Shown: positions 54,406 to 63,118 of the stretch, piece by piece
Layout of the letters: each line of letters begins with the position of its first letter
Numbering within the stretch: the first letter of the stretch is position 1
NCBI GenBank assembly: GCA_018241525.1
Contig: JAFEDR010000009.1
Coordinates: 372,001 to 436,000, forward strand
Direction of reading: 5' to 3'
Source of the DNA: Pseudomonadota bacterium
GTDB taxonomy: Bacteria > Pseudomonadota > Gammaproteobacteria > Steroidobacterales > Steroidobacteraceae
DNA: 64,000 nt
The notes under the pieces: model-generated
Seen by the model: the letters and a program-made list of their open reading frames with translations, nothing else
What the model was told of the DNA's origin: nothing
The model's database searches: none
Made by a program: the position numbers and the translations under genes

Positions 54406-57108
54406 ATGGCCATGAGCCCGTCTTGCGCGGCGCGACTGACGTCGCGTCGGCTTTCGCTTTTGGTTGCCGCGGTGCTGGGTGCGTCTGCCGGCGCCGCCGT
54501 CCAGGCGCAGACCGCGCCGAAGCCGGCAGATGCCGCCGGCCCGATGCTCGAGGAGGTCACCGTCACGGCGACCCGCCGTTCCGAGCCTCTTTCCAAGGTC
54601 GCGATCAGCGTCACCGCCTTCGGCGCCGAACAGATGGATGAGCGCGGCGTGAAGGACTTCGACGACCTGGTGCGGCTCTCGCCCGGCGTGAACCTGACGC
54701 GCAGCACCTACACCGGCGCCAACCGCATCGCGATCAACGGCATCTCCTCGAGCGCAGGCTCCGCCACGACCGGCGTCTACATCGACGACACGCCGATCAT
54801 GGTGCGCAATCTCGGCTTTGGCGCCGGTGACGCGTTCCCCGGGCTGTTTGACATCGAGCGCGTGGAGGTGTTGCGCGGTCCGCAGGGCACCTTGTTCGGC
54901 GCCGGCTCGGAGGGCGGCACGATCCGCTTCATCCAGACCGAACCGAACCTGACCCAGCAGCAGACCTACGTCCGCAGCGAGGTCGCCACGCTGCGCTACG
55001 GCTCGCCGACCTACGAGGCGGGCGGCGCCGTCGGCCTGCCGCTGATCGACAACAAGCTCGGCCTGCGGATCAGCGCCTTCTACCGGCACGAGGGCGGCTG
55101 GATCGACGGGGTCGACGGCACCTACCAGATCGTCGACCCGACCGGCGCGCTGTACGGCAATTCGGTCAAGTTCACGCGCACGCAGACGATCGCCGAGGAC
55201 ATCAACTGGAACCGCACGACGGCACTGCGCGCCTCGCTGAAGTGGGCGGCCACGGACAACCTGACGATCACGCCGTCGGTGTTCTACCAGAAGCGCCACC
55301 TGAATGACGGCGCCGGCGGGCTCTACGACCTCGCCACGTCCAACCTCGGCAACCGCGACTACTCGCGCCAGTACTACCTGATCTATCCGGCAGGCACGAG
55401 CTACAACGTCGGCACCGCGGGGCAGACGCTGACCCTGAACGCGATGAACGCACCGAACAACGCCTTCGGCGACGACGAGTTCACGCTGTCTTCGGTCGCA
55501 CTCAGCTGGGACCTCGGCGCCGTGCAGCTGGTCTCGAACACCTCGTACTTCGACCGGACGTCGGTGCAGTGGTACGACTACACGAAGGGCTACGTGCAGT
55601 ACTACGTGCCCGAATGGTTCTCCGCCGCCGACGGCAGCTCGACCGGCAACTACCCACCGCTCGGCTGGAAGTCGATGGCGCGCTACGACAACGCGCAGGG
55701 CAACTTCGTCCAGGAGATCCGCCTGCAGTCTAAGGATGCGAACGCGCGGCTCACCTGGGTGGCCGGCGCGTTCTATTCCCGCGACCGGCAGAGCGCGGCG
55801 GAGCCGATCAACCAGAACTTCCTGATCAACAGCCCGTGGGTCGGCTTCTACCCGACCGCGCTCGGTTACGGCTACTACGGCGTCGACGGCGGCTACCCGT
55901 TCGGCCCCGGCTACACGGCGGCGCAGAACTTCTTCGGCGACACGATGCTGCCGAACGCAGTCTCGTTCCTGGGTACCTGGCGTTCGGTCGAGGAACAGCT
56001 CGCCGGCTTCCTGCAGTTCGACTACACGATCGTCGGCGGGCTCAAGGCGACTGCGGGCGTGCGCGTCTCGCACAACACCCTCGACTTCAACGCCGCGTAC
56101 CTGGGCCCCGAGAACAATGCCAACGCGCCGTTCGGCGGCTCGAACGCCGATTGCACGACGCACCTGCCGTCCGGCTACTGCGCCTACGGCAGCGGCGGCG
56201 AGCTTGCCCCGAGCTACCCGGTGTCGTCGTCACACTCCGCCGAGACCGCGGTCACGCCGAAGTTCGGCCTGGCGTACCAGATCAACGATCGCAACCTCGT
56301 CTACGCGACGGCCGCGAAGGGCTTCCGGCCGGCCGGCGCGTCGCTGCGCGTGCCGTCGATCTGCGACTACGACCTCATCCAGAACGGCTACGTCGATGCG
56401 AACGGCAACCCGATCCAGCCCACGACCTACAAGTCGGACTCCGTGTGGAGCTACGAGCTCGGCAGCAAGAACCGCGTGCTCGGCGGCCGCCTGCAGCTCG
56501 ACAGCAGCGCCTACATCATCAAGTGGCGCAACATCCAGTCGAACGTGTCGCTGCCGAACTGCTCGTACAATTTCGTCGACAACCTCGCGGACGCGACCTC
56601 GAAGGGCTTCAACTTCGACTTCGCCTGGAAGGTCACCGACCACCTCGACCTGAGCGGCTCCTTCGCGCTCAACGACCCGAGCTTCGATCGCGACGCGAAG
56701 TCGCCGGGCGGCAAGGTGATCTACAACGGCGGCTCCAGCATCCCCGAGGCCGGCCCGCCGACCGCGATCACGCTGTCAGCCATGTACACGCTGCCGTTCG
56801 GCGGCGAGCACAGCGGCTACGCGCGCGTCGACTACAACCGCAGCGGCGAGTGGCGCCGCTACGGCACGACCGACCCGGGCACGCCCTATTACGACCCGCG
56901 CCTGCCGCCGGTCCCGGCCTTCGACGTCGTGAACGTGCGCTTCGGCTACCGGTTCGGCAATGCTGACCTGTCGCTGTTCGTGAACAACCTGCAGGACCGC
57001 AATCCACACCTCGGGATGTCGAGCAGCACTTACTACGACCCGCAGGACTGGCAGGACGTCACGCTCCGGCCGCGCACCTATGGCCTGACGCTGACCTACC
57101 GCCGCTAG
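54406..57108 (+). CDS. TonB-dependent outer-membrane receptor
   Basis: 900 residues from ATG 54406, with GGGGAG 7 bases upstream; TTG 54400 is too close to that site. Signal peptide ends near AAVQAQ. TonB box LEEVTVTATRR is near 50-60, with plug motifs KVAISVTAFGAEQM, RIAINGISSS and VEVLRGPQGTLFG, and a barrel ending in LTYRR. The terminal residue is arginine and not aromatic, a mild departure from the usual receptor end. It is flanked by an M28 peptidase and an amidohydrolase, which suggests a peptide- or amide-like ligand. A hairpin follows the stop. Confidence 0.91.
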   Translation: MAMSPSCAARLTSRRLSLLVAAVLGASAGAAVQAQTAPKPADAAGPMLEEVTVTATRRSEPLSKVAISVTAFGAEQMDERGVKDFDDLVRLSPGVNLTRSTYTGANRIAINGISSSAGSATTGVYIDDTPIMVRNLGFGAGDAFPGLFDIERVEVLRGPQGTLFGAGSEGGTIRFIQTEPNLTQQQTYVRSEVATLRYGSPTYEAGGAVGLPLIDNKLGLRISAFYRHEGGWIDGVDGTYQIVDPTGALYGNSVKFTRTQTIAEDINWNRTTALRASLKWAATDNLTITPSVFYQKRHLNDGAGGLYDLATSNLGNRDYSRQYYLIYPAGTSYNVGTAGQTLTLNAMNAPNNAFGDDEFTLSSVALSWDLGAVQLVSNTSYFDRTSVQWYDYTKGYVQYYVPEWFSAADGSSTGNYPPLGWKSMARYDNAQGNFVQEIRLQSKDANARLTWVAGAFYSRDRQSAAEPINQNFLINSPWVGFYPTALGYGYYGVDGGYPFGPGYTAAQNFFGDTMLPNAVSFLGTWRSVEEQLAGFLQFDYTIVGGLKATAGVRVSHNTLDFNAAYLGPENNANAPFGGSNADCTTHLPSGYCAYGSGGELAPSYPVSSSHSAETAVTPKFGLAYQINDRNLVYATAAKGFRPAGASLRVPSICDYDLIQNGYVDANGNPIQPTTYKSDSVWSYELGSKNRVLGGRLQLDSSAYIIKWRNIQSNVSLPNCSYNFVDNLADATSKGFNFDFAWKVTDHLDLSGSFALNDPSFDRDAKSPGGKVIYNGGSSIPEAGPPTAITLSAMYTLPFGGEHSGYARVDYNRSGEWRRYGTTDPGTPYYDPRLPPVPAFDVVNVRFGYRFGNADLSLFVNNLQDRNPHLGMSSSTYYDPQDWQDVTLRPRTYGLTLTYRR

Positions 57109-57119
57109 CGGTCACCCCA

Positions 57120-57146
57120 GGGCCGGCGCCGGTGGCGCGCCGGCCC
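57120..57146 (+). terminator. 10-bp hairpin after the third TonB receptor
   Basis: GGGCCGGCGC and GCGCCGGCCC form a perfect 10-bp stem with a 7-base loop, 11 bases after the stop. No T-run; it may partly separate the receptor from the amidohydrolase gene. Confidence 0.45.
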
Positions 57147-57193
57147 GCCGCCCGCCGGGTTTGCGGGCCCGCCGACCACGTCCCGGAGCCGTC

Positions 57194-59221
57194 ATGACCC
57201 CTTCCGCGCGATTTTCCACCTCCCTGTCCCTCGCCGTGCTGGCCACCGCCGCGATGTTCGCCGGCGCGGCCCGCGCCGAGGCACCGGCCGACCTCGTGAT
57301 CACCGACGCGCGGATCTACACCGCGGATGCCAGTCGCACGATGGCCGAGGCGCTCGCGGTGCGCGACGGACGCATCGTCTACGTGGGAACGAAGGCCGGC
57401 AGCGAGGCCTACGCGGGGCCGCGAACCCGGCTCGAATCGCTCGGCGGCAAGCTCGTGCTGCCGGGCCTCATCGATTCCCACATCCACCCGATCGGCATCG
57501 TCGACCTGGATGTCTGCACGCTGAAGAGCCAGGGTAAATCGCTGCGCGCGCTCGCCGAGTTCGTCCGCGGCTGCATCGACCGCTACCGGATCCCCGCCGG
57601 CGAATGGGTCAGCGTGCGCCAGTGGAACTACTCCAACGGCAATGAACCCGACGCCGAGCACCCGACGCTGCGCGCGGCGCTCGATCGGGCCTCGACCTCG
57701 CACCCGATCCAGCTGCTGGGCAACGACGGGCATCACGGTGCCTTCAACAGCCTGGCCCTGGCGCGCGCCAAGAACGCGGCGGGCGCGACCGTCGGCTACT
57801 CGAAGGCGACGCTGGCCGGCGAGCTCAGCGCGTACCGGCACCTGGTCGGCGTCGACCTCGCCGGGGAGCCGAACGGCACGGTCAACGAGGATGCCCGGCG
57901 GCGCATGGGAACGCCTTCGCTGCGCCTCGAGGACATCAAGCAGCTGATGGCCTCGCCGTGGCGAATCACCGAGCGCCTGAACAGCGTCGGCATCACCGGC
58001 ATGCTGGACGCCTCGGTGCCGCCCGAGGCGCTGCCGCTCTACGATGCGCTCGAGAAGAGTGGGCGCCTGACGGCGCGGGCGACGCTCGCGCAGTTCTTCG
58101 ATCCCGACGTGATCCGCACGGCTGCCGGTGCACCCGACTGGGACAAGATGGTCGCGAGCGCCAAGGCCGTGCGCGCCCGCTACGCCGACGACCCGCTGAT
58201 CCACGCCGGCTTCGTCAAGCTGTTCGCGGACGGCGTGCTCGAAGGCAATCCCTACGCGGTGCCGCCGACGTTGCCGGAGGTCGCCGGCGTCCGGCCCTAC
58301 CTGCAGCCCATCTTCGGCAAGGCGCCGGGCGGCGGCCTGGCCGTGACCGGCTACGTCGACACCGCGGGCGCCGACTGCGTCGCGGTGCGCGCGCACCCCG
58401 AGCGCTACGAAGGTGCCGAAGCGGCCGGCGCGTACCTGCGTGCCCATGGCTACCACCCGGGGCAGTGCCAGATCTCCTCGGGCCAGCTGCAGCACGACCG
58501 TGCCGTGATCATGGAGTTCGTGCGGCAGTTCCACCTGGCGGGGTTCCACGTGCACATCCACGCGATCGGCGACATGCCGATACGCGCGGCGGTCGACGCG
58601 ATCGAGGCGGCGCGCGCCGCCGATGGCGTCACCACGACCCACGACGGCCTCGCGCACGTGCAGCTCGTTCATCCGGACGAGGTGCCGCGGATCGGGCGGG
58701 ATCACCTGTTCCTCGCCTTTACCTATGCCTGGGCGAGCACCGACCCGGAGTACGACCTCTCGGTGGTGCCGTTCTACGACCGCGTCCACGGCAGCGGCTA
58801 CCGCGCCCTGCATCCGAAGAACGGATACTACGAGCGCAATGCTTACCCGGTGCGCTCGCTGCGTGACGCCGGTGCGATCCTCGTCGCGGGCTCGGATGCG
58901 CCGGTAGACACCAGCGACCCGCGGCCGTTCGTGAACATGGCGATGGCGGTGACCCGGGCGACGGCCGGCCGTCCGGCGCTCAACCCGCGCGAGAGCGTCT
59001 CGATCCGCGACGTCATCGATGCCTACACGATCGCCGGCGCCCGCTTCCTGTTCATCGATCGCGAGGCAGGCTCGCTGGTACCGGGCAAGTCGGCGGACTT
59101 CATCGTGCTCGACCGCGACATCCTGAAGCTCGCCGACGCGGGACGCGCCGCCGAGGTCGCCGGCACCCGGGTGCTCGGCACCTATTTCATGGGCAAGGCG
59201 GTCTACACGCGCGGACCCTGA
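57194..59221 (+). CDS. Exported amidohydrolase (Amidohydro_3, YtcJ-like)
   Basis: 675 residues from ATG 57194. Signal peptide ends near AARAEA (about 30). It is an amidohydrolase with metal motif DSHIHP (95-99), a beta-barrel end HVHIHAIGD, HDGLAHVQLV and SDAPVDT near 560, and closing KSADFIVLDRD. This is the YtcJ/PF07969 group, which hydrolyses formamides, imides or N-acyl amines. The insert with HAAGADCVAVR-type Cys residues (about 380-440) is larger than in cytoplasmic members. Periplasmic placement beside a receptor and a peptidase fits processing of imported amides. Confidence 0.86.
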   Translation: MTPSARFSTSLSLAVLATAAMFAGAARAEAPADLVITDARIYTADASRTMAEALAVRDGRIVYVGTKAGSEAYAGPRTRLESLGGKLVLPGLIDSHIHPIGIVDLDVCTLKSQGKSLRALAEFVRGCIDRYRIPAGEWVSVRQWNYSNGNEPDAEHPTLRAALDRASTSHPIQLLGNDGHHGAFNSLALARAKNAAGATVGYSKATLAGELSAYRHLVGVDLAGEPNGTVNEDARRRMGTPSLRLEDIKQLMASPWRITERLNSVGITGMLDASVPPEALPLYDALEKSGRLTARATLAQFFDPDVIRTAAGAPDWDKMVASAKAVRARYADDPLIHAGFVKLFADGVLEGNPYAVPPTLPEVAGVRPYLQPIFGKAPGGGLAVTGYVDTAGADCVAVRAHPERYEGAEAAGAYLRAHGYHPGQCQISSGQLQHDRAVIMEFVRQFHLAGFHVHIHAIGDMPIRAAVDAIEAARAADGVTTTHDGLAHVQLVHPDEVPRIGRDHLFLAFTYAWASTDPEYDLSVVPFYDRVHGSGYRALHPKNGYYERNAYPVRSLRDAGAILVAGSDAPVDTSDPRPFVNMAMAVTRATAGRPALNPRESVSIRDVIDAYTIAGARFLFIDREAGSLVPGKSADFIVLDRDILKLADAGRAAEVAGTRVLGTYFMGKAVYTRGP

Positions 59222-59252
59222 CGGGTCGAACGGGGCGCGGCCCCGCGGCCGG

Positions 59253-59930
59253 CTAGCGGCTGCCGCGAGCGGCCGAGCAGCCGGCCTGCGCCTCGGCGAG
59301 GGCGTAGTGGCGAAGCTGCATCAGCCCGCCGAGCCCCAGCTTGCGGCAGATATTGCGCGCATGGATGTCGACGGTGCGGGGTGAAATGCCCATCTCGCCG
59401 CCGATCGCCTCGAAGTCGAGGCCGCGCGTCATGCCGTCCAGCACCTCGCGCTCGCGTGCGCTCAGAAGGTCCGCCTGGATGTCGCGGCGCCCGGTCTTCG
59501 TGACGTGACGGGCTGCCACCGCGGTGATCGAGGGGCTGAAGTAGGTCTGGCCCTGGGCCGCGCGCCGCACGGCCTCGATGATCTGCTCGGGTGGCGTGTC
59601 CTTCATCACGTAGCCGACCGCGCCGCCGCGCAGGCTCTGCAGCGCGTGCACGGCCTCGTCCGCCATCGACAGCACGACCACGTTGGGTCGCTCGGACATC
59701 TCCGCAACCGCGCGCAGCACCTCGCGGCCGTGGCTGGTGCCGAGGTCGAGGTCGAGCAGCACGACGTCCGGGTGCAGCTGACCGATCGCCGAAATCGCCT
59801 CGGCGGCGGAAGCCGCCTCGCCGCACACCGTCAAGTCGGCGCGCGCGTCGATCAGCAGGCGGATTCCGACGCGCACGACCTCGTGGTCGTCGACGATCAG
59901 CACGCGTGTCTTGGTCGTTCCCTGATCCAT
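59253..59930 (-). CDS. NarL/FixJ-type response regulator (orphan)
   Basis: 225 residues from ATG 59930, after GAAGGA. Receiver domain at 8-125 with acidic pair Asp14/Asp15, phospho-acceptor Asp60 (VLLDLDLG) and Lys110 (VMKD). A LuxR-type helix-turn-helix is at about 160-215 (LSAREREVLDGMTRG, RTVDIHARNICRKLGL). It would bind DNA when phosphorylated. No histidine kinase gene is adjacent. It is divergent from the chemoreceptor gene, and the 483-bp gap between them holds a direct repeat it might bind. A longer frame (to 60056) adds a basic stretch lacking similarity. Confidence 0.89.
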   Translation of the reverse strand: MDQGTTKTRVLIVDDHEVVRVGIRLLIDARADLTVCGEAASAAEAISAIGQLHPDVVLLDLDLGTSHGREVLRAVAEMSERPNVVVLSMADEAVHALQSLRGGAVGYVMKDTPPEQIIEAVRRAAQGQTYFSPSITAVAARHVTKTGRRDIQADLLSAREREVLDGMTRGLDFEAIGGEMGISPRTVDIHARNICRKLGLGGLMQLRHYALAEAQAGCSAARGSR

Positions 59931-60413
59931 GTCCTTCGCCTCTTTCCTCATCGTGCGATCCGCCATGCCGCGGGTCGCAGCGACCTCGGATGACTTCCTG
60001 TCGGCTGCCCCACCGGGCACGAGGCGCCAGCGGGAGCGGCGCGCATCCTGACGCAAGGCACGGGCAGCAGGGCTACGAATTGCCCCTAATCCCCCCTACG
60101 AATTGGCGGTGACGCACGGATTGGCCCGACCGGACCCGCCCGAGGGCCGTTTTGAAGGGCCGGATTCACTGCTGGGCCTGCTGGAGCCCGCCGGCCACCG
60201 CGGCCGCGACGCGACCGGGCCCCCGGTTCGACCACGACTCGGAAGCAGCGCTAAGAACTTCCCTGAATCACCGGTACGGCACGGGCACGAGGCTCAAGAA
60301 GGCGCCCTGAATGACCGACGTTTTTGACAATGGGAACGTCGACTTCGCCGCGGCAACGCGGCCAGCCGCGCGCTGCCCTCGACTAGGCACAGACCTTAAC
60401 GAGGAGTCCGATC
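59931..60413. other. Long divergent intergenic region upstream of the chemoreceptor
   Basis: 483 bases without a supported gene between the response regulator and chemoreceptor genes. It contains the direct repeat at 60073-60105 and a TTGACA at 60324-60329 with no good -10 at the usual distance. The chemoreceptor ribosome site GAGGAG ends 10 bases before ATG 60414. I could not identify a sigma-28 or sigma-54 promoter with confidence. Short open frames here show no family features. Confidence 0.5.
60073..60105. repeat. Direct repeat of CTACGAATTG
   Basis: Two identical 10-base copies (60073-60082 and 60096-60105) are spaced 23 bases start to start in an otherwise GC-rich gap, with poly-C between them. 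Position next to a LuxR-type regulator suggests paired binding sites. Confidence 0.5.
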
Positions 60414-62318
60414 ATGTGGAAGTTCCGACGCAAGAGCGGCGGCCAAGAGGACCGCGCGGCGATCCTCGCGGCGATGAGTCGCTCGCAGGCGGTGATCGAA
60501 TTCAACGTCGACGGCACGATCATCACGGCCAACGACAACTTCCTCAAGACCCTCGGCTACAGCCTCGAGGAGATCCGCGGCAAGCATCACCGCATCTTCG
60601 TGGAGGCCTCGCAGCGCGAGTCGGGCGCGTACCAGGAATTCTGGGCGAAGCTGCGGCGCGGTGAGTTCGAGGCCGGCCAGTTCAAGCGCATCGCGAAGGA
60701 CGGCCGCGAAGTCTGGATCCAGGCGACCTACAACCCGGTGCTCGACGCCGCCGGCCGGCCGTACAAGATCATCAAGTTCGCGCTCGATGTGACTGCGCAG
60801 GCCATTGACGCCCAGCGTATCCGCACCGCGCTCGACAAGGTCTCGAGCAGCGTCATGGTCGCGGATCCCGACGGCAAGATCATCTACATGAACGAGGCCG
60901 TGGTCTCGATGTTCCGCAGCACCGCCGGCGAGATCCGCAAGCAACTGCCGCAGTTCGACGCCGACCGCGTTCTCGGCGCGAACATCGACACGTTCCACAA
61001 GTCGCCGAGCCACCAGCGCAATCTGCTCGGCGCGCTGCGTAGCACGCACACCGCCGAGATCACTCTCGGCGATGCGATTCTGAGGATCATCGCCACGCCG
61101 GTGATCGATAACAGCGGTCGCCGCCTCGCGACCGTCGTGCAGTGGATCGACCGCACTGCCGAGGTTTCGACCGAACGCGAGATCGCCTACGTCGTCGACG
61201 CCGCCCAGAACGGCGATCTGACGCGCCGGATCCGCATCGACGGCACCGACGGCTTCTTCCGAGCGCTGGGCGACGGCATCAACAAGATCCTCGAGGGCAA
61301 CTCGTCGCTGGTCCAGCAGGTCAAGGACTCGGTTGGCGAGGTGTTCCGCAGCGCCGAGGAGATCTCGAACGGCAACGCGAACCTCAGCCAGCGCACCGAG
61401 GAGCAGGCCTCCTCGCTCGAGGAGACGGCCTCCTCGATGGAGCAGATGACCTCGACCGTGCGCCAGAACGCCGACAACGCGGCGCAGGCGAACCAGCTGG
61501 CTGCGGCGGCGCGCGGCCAGGCCGAGAAGGGCGGCGCGGTCGTCTCGCAGGCGGTCGTGGCCATGACCGCAATCAACGGCTCGAGCAAGAAGATCGCCGA
61601 CATCATCGGCGTGATCGACGAGATCGCGTTCCAGACCAACCTGCTCGCGCTGAACGCCGCGGTCGAGGCGGCGCGCGCCGGCGACCAGGGGCGCGGCTTC
61701 GCGGTGGTCGCCTCCGAGGTGCGCGGGCTCGCCTCGCGCAGCGCCGAGGCGGCAAAGGAAATCAAGTCGCTCATCCAGGACAGCGTCAGCAAGGTCGACC
61801 AGGGCTCGCGCCTCGTCAACGAGTCCGGCCAGACGCTCGCCGAGATCGTCTCCTCGGTGAAGAAGGTGACCGACATCGTCTCGGAGATCGCCGCCGCAAG
61901 CGCCGAGCAGGCGACCGGCATCGACGAAGTGAACAAGGCAGTCACGCAGATGGACGAGGTCACGCAGCACAACGCCGCGCTGGTCGAGGAGGCCTCGGCC
62001 GCCGCGCAGGCACTCAGCGAGCAGGCGTCGCGCCTCGATGGGCTCATGTCGCGCTACACGGTCATGGCGCAGGACGCACCGGCCTGGTCGGGCGCCGAGC
62101 GGCGCACCGAAGACGCATGGATGGCCGACGGCAAGAGCGCGCCAAAGGCGGCCGCGAAGCCGGCCGTCGAGCGCCGCGGCGTCAGCCGCCCGTGGAGCAA
62201 GTCGAAGCCCGCCGCGGCAGGCACCAAGGCGGCCGCCGCGCCGACAAAGGCGCCCGCGAAGGCACCCGCCGCCGCGCGTACCGGCACCGAGTCCGGCGAC
62301 TCGTGGAACGAGTTCTGA
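60414..62318 (+). CDS. Soluble methyl-accepting chemotaxis protein with two PAS domains
   Basis: 634 residues. PAS domains at about 20-125 ([24 protein letters not shown]) and 145-245 ([17 protein letters not shown]). A HAMP-like stretch is near 255-300, then the MCP signalling hairpin with the core [21 protein letters not shown] near 402-422. Glutamate/glutamine methylation sites lie in [17 protein letters not shown] and its partner helix. There is no membrane segment or signal peptide, so it is cytoplasmic and probably senses redox or energy state through a PAS ligand. After an Ala/Lys/Pro-rich linker the protein ends SWNEF, a W-x-x-F pentapeptide of the CheR/CheB-docking kind. The CheW gene follows by 26 bp. 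Confidence 0.93.
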   Translation: MWKFRRKSGGQEDRAAILAAMSRSQAVIEFNVDGTIITANDNFLKTLGYSLEEIRGKHHRIFVEASQRESGAYQEFWAKLRRGEFEAGQFKRIAKDGREVWIQATYNPVLDAAGRPYKIIKFALDVTAQAIDAQRIRTALDKVSSSVMVADPDGKIIYMNEAVVSMFRSTAGEIRKQLPQFDADRVLGANIDTFHKSPSHQRNLLGALRSTHTAEITLGDAILRIIATPVIDNSGRRLATVVQWIDRTAEVSTEREIAYVVDAAQNGDLTRRIRIDGTDGFFRALGDGINKILEGNSSLVQQVKDSVGEVFRSAEEISNGNANLSQRTEEQASSLEETASSMEQMTSTVRQNADNAAQANQLAAAARGQAEKGGAVVSQAVVAMTAINGSSKKIADIIGVIDEIAFQTNLLALNAAVEAARAGDQGRGFAVVASEVRGLASRSAEAAKEIKSLIQDSVSKVDQGSRLVNESGQTLAEIVSSVKKVTDIVSEIAAASAEQATGIDEVNKAVTQMDEVTQHNAALVEEASAAAQALSEQASRLDGLMSRYTVMAQDAPAWSGAERRTEDAWMADGKSAPKAAAKPAVERRGVSRPWSKSKPAAAGTKAAAAPTKAPAKAPAAARTGTESGDSWNEF

Positions 62319-62344
62319 TTCTGAATTGAAGTCGAGGTGATCCG

Positions 62345-62851
62345 ATGAATGCACAGGCCCATGCCAGCGGCACGATGGCGAGCTCCGCCGCACCGAGCAT
62401 CAGCGAGCAGTACCTGACCTTCGTGCTCGGCGAGGAACTCTTCGCCATGCCGATCCTGGCCGTCCAGGAGATCCGCGGCTGGGAACGTGTCTCGGCGATC
62501 CCCAAGACGCCGGCGCACGTGCTTGGCGTCATCAACCTGCGGGGCACAGTGGTGCCGGTGCTCGACGTGCGCGCCCGCCTCGGCATGCCCTCCCGCGAGG
62601 TCACGCCGACCACGGTCGTCATCGTGGTCCGCATCCGGGTGCCGTCCGGCGAGACGACGGTCGGCTGCATGGTCGATGCGGTGTCGGACGTCGTGAACGT
62701 GGATCCGTCCGCCGTCGGCCCGGCGCCTGACATCTGCGGCGACCTCGACCGGCACTACGTCCGCGGCGTCACCACGGTGGAGAAGCGCCTGCTGATGCTG
62801 CTCGACCTGCAGGGCCTGGTCGACGGCTCGGTCTCCTCCGCACTCTCCTGA
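62345..62851 (+). CDS. cheW: Chemotaxis coupling protein CheW
   Basis: 168 residues. CheW fold from about 22: YLTFVLGEELFAMPILAVQEIRG, the glycine pair VLGVINLRGTVVPVLD, then MVDAVSDVVNV. It links chemoreceptors to CheA. The first 20 residues are a low-complexity lead. It follows the chemoreceptor gene by 26 bp with GAGGTGATCC as ribosome site, so it is a receptor-specific coupler. No cheA, cheR, cheB or cheY gene is in the window, so the partners lie elsewhere. Confidence 0.94.
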   Translation: MNAQAHASGTMASSAAPSISEQYLTFVLGEELFAMPILAVQEIRGWERVSAIPKTPAHVLGVINLRGTVVPVLDVRARLGMPSREVTPTTVVIVVRIRVPSGETTVGCMVDAVSDVVNVDPSAVGPAPDICGDLDRHYVRGVTTVEKRLLMLLDLQGLVDGSVSSALS

Positions 62852-62861
62852 TTTCCCTGCG

Positions 62862-62901
62862 GGCGGGCGGACCGGTGCATGGGACGCACCGGCCGCCCGC
62901 C
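62862..62901 (+). terminator. 16-bp bulged hairpin after cheW
   Basis: Arms at 62862-62878 and 62886-62901 pair over 16 positions with a single bulged A (62871) and a 7-base loop. It is very stable but has no T-run; it is the likely end of the chemoreceptor-cheW transcript. A second, smaller CCCGCC/GGCGGG palindrome follows. Confidence 0.55.
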
Positions 62902-62971
62902 GATCCCGCCGGCGGGCCCGTTCCCCCCACCCCGACGAGCGACGCGACACCCTGCGGGCGGCCGCGATCGG

Positions 62972-62977
62972 TACAAT
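62972..62977 (+). promoter_or_regulatory. -10 element upstream of the efflux adaptor gene
   Basis: TACAAT matches TATAAT at 5 of 6 positions, about 142 bases before the adaptor start codon. No convincing -35 lies 16-18 bp upstream. The GC-rich leader in between could fold. Confidence 0.4.
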
Positions 62978-63118
62978 GCGCTGCCGTTCCGCCCTGAGGC
63001 GGTTCGGTCGCGCGACTGGCGTCGCGCACCCGCCCACCGCCGGATGCCGCCACGCGGGCCGAGCCTACGCAGGCCCTCCCGTCGCGCCGCCTTCGGACCC
63101 TGCGATCGAGGCCCGACC

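Noticed and set aside
53458..56163. A 901-codon open frame on the minus strand opposite the M28 peptidase and TonB receptor genes
   Set aside because: It is the mirror of strongly supported genes in very GC-rich DNA, is arginine- and valine-rich, has no domain, and crosses two gene boundaries.
60396..62393. A 665-codon minus-strand frame opposite the chemoreceptor gene
   Set aside because: Antisense shadow of a protein with clear PAS and MCP motifs; composition (long runs of R, H, D, L) is typical of such shadows.
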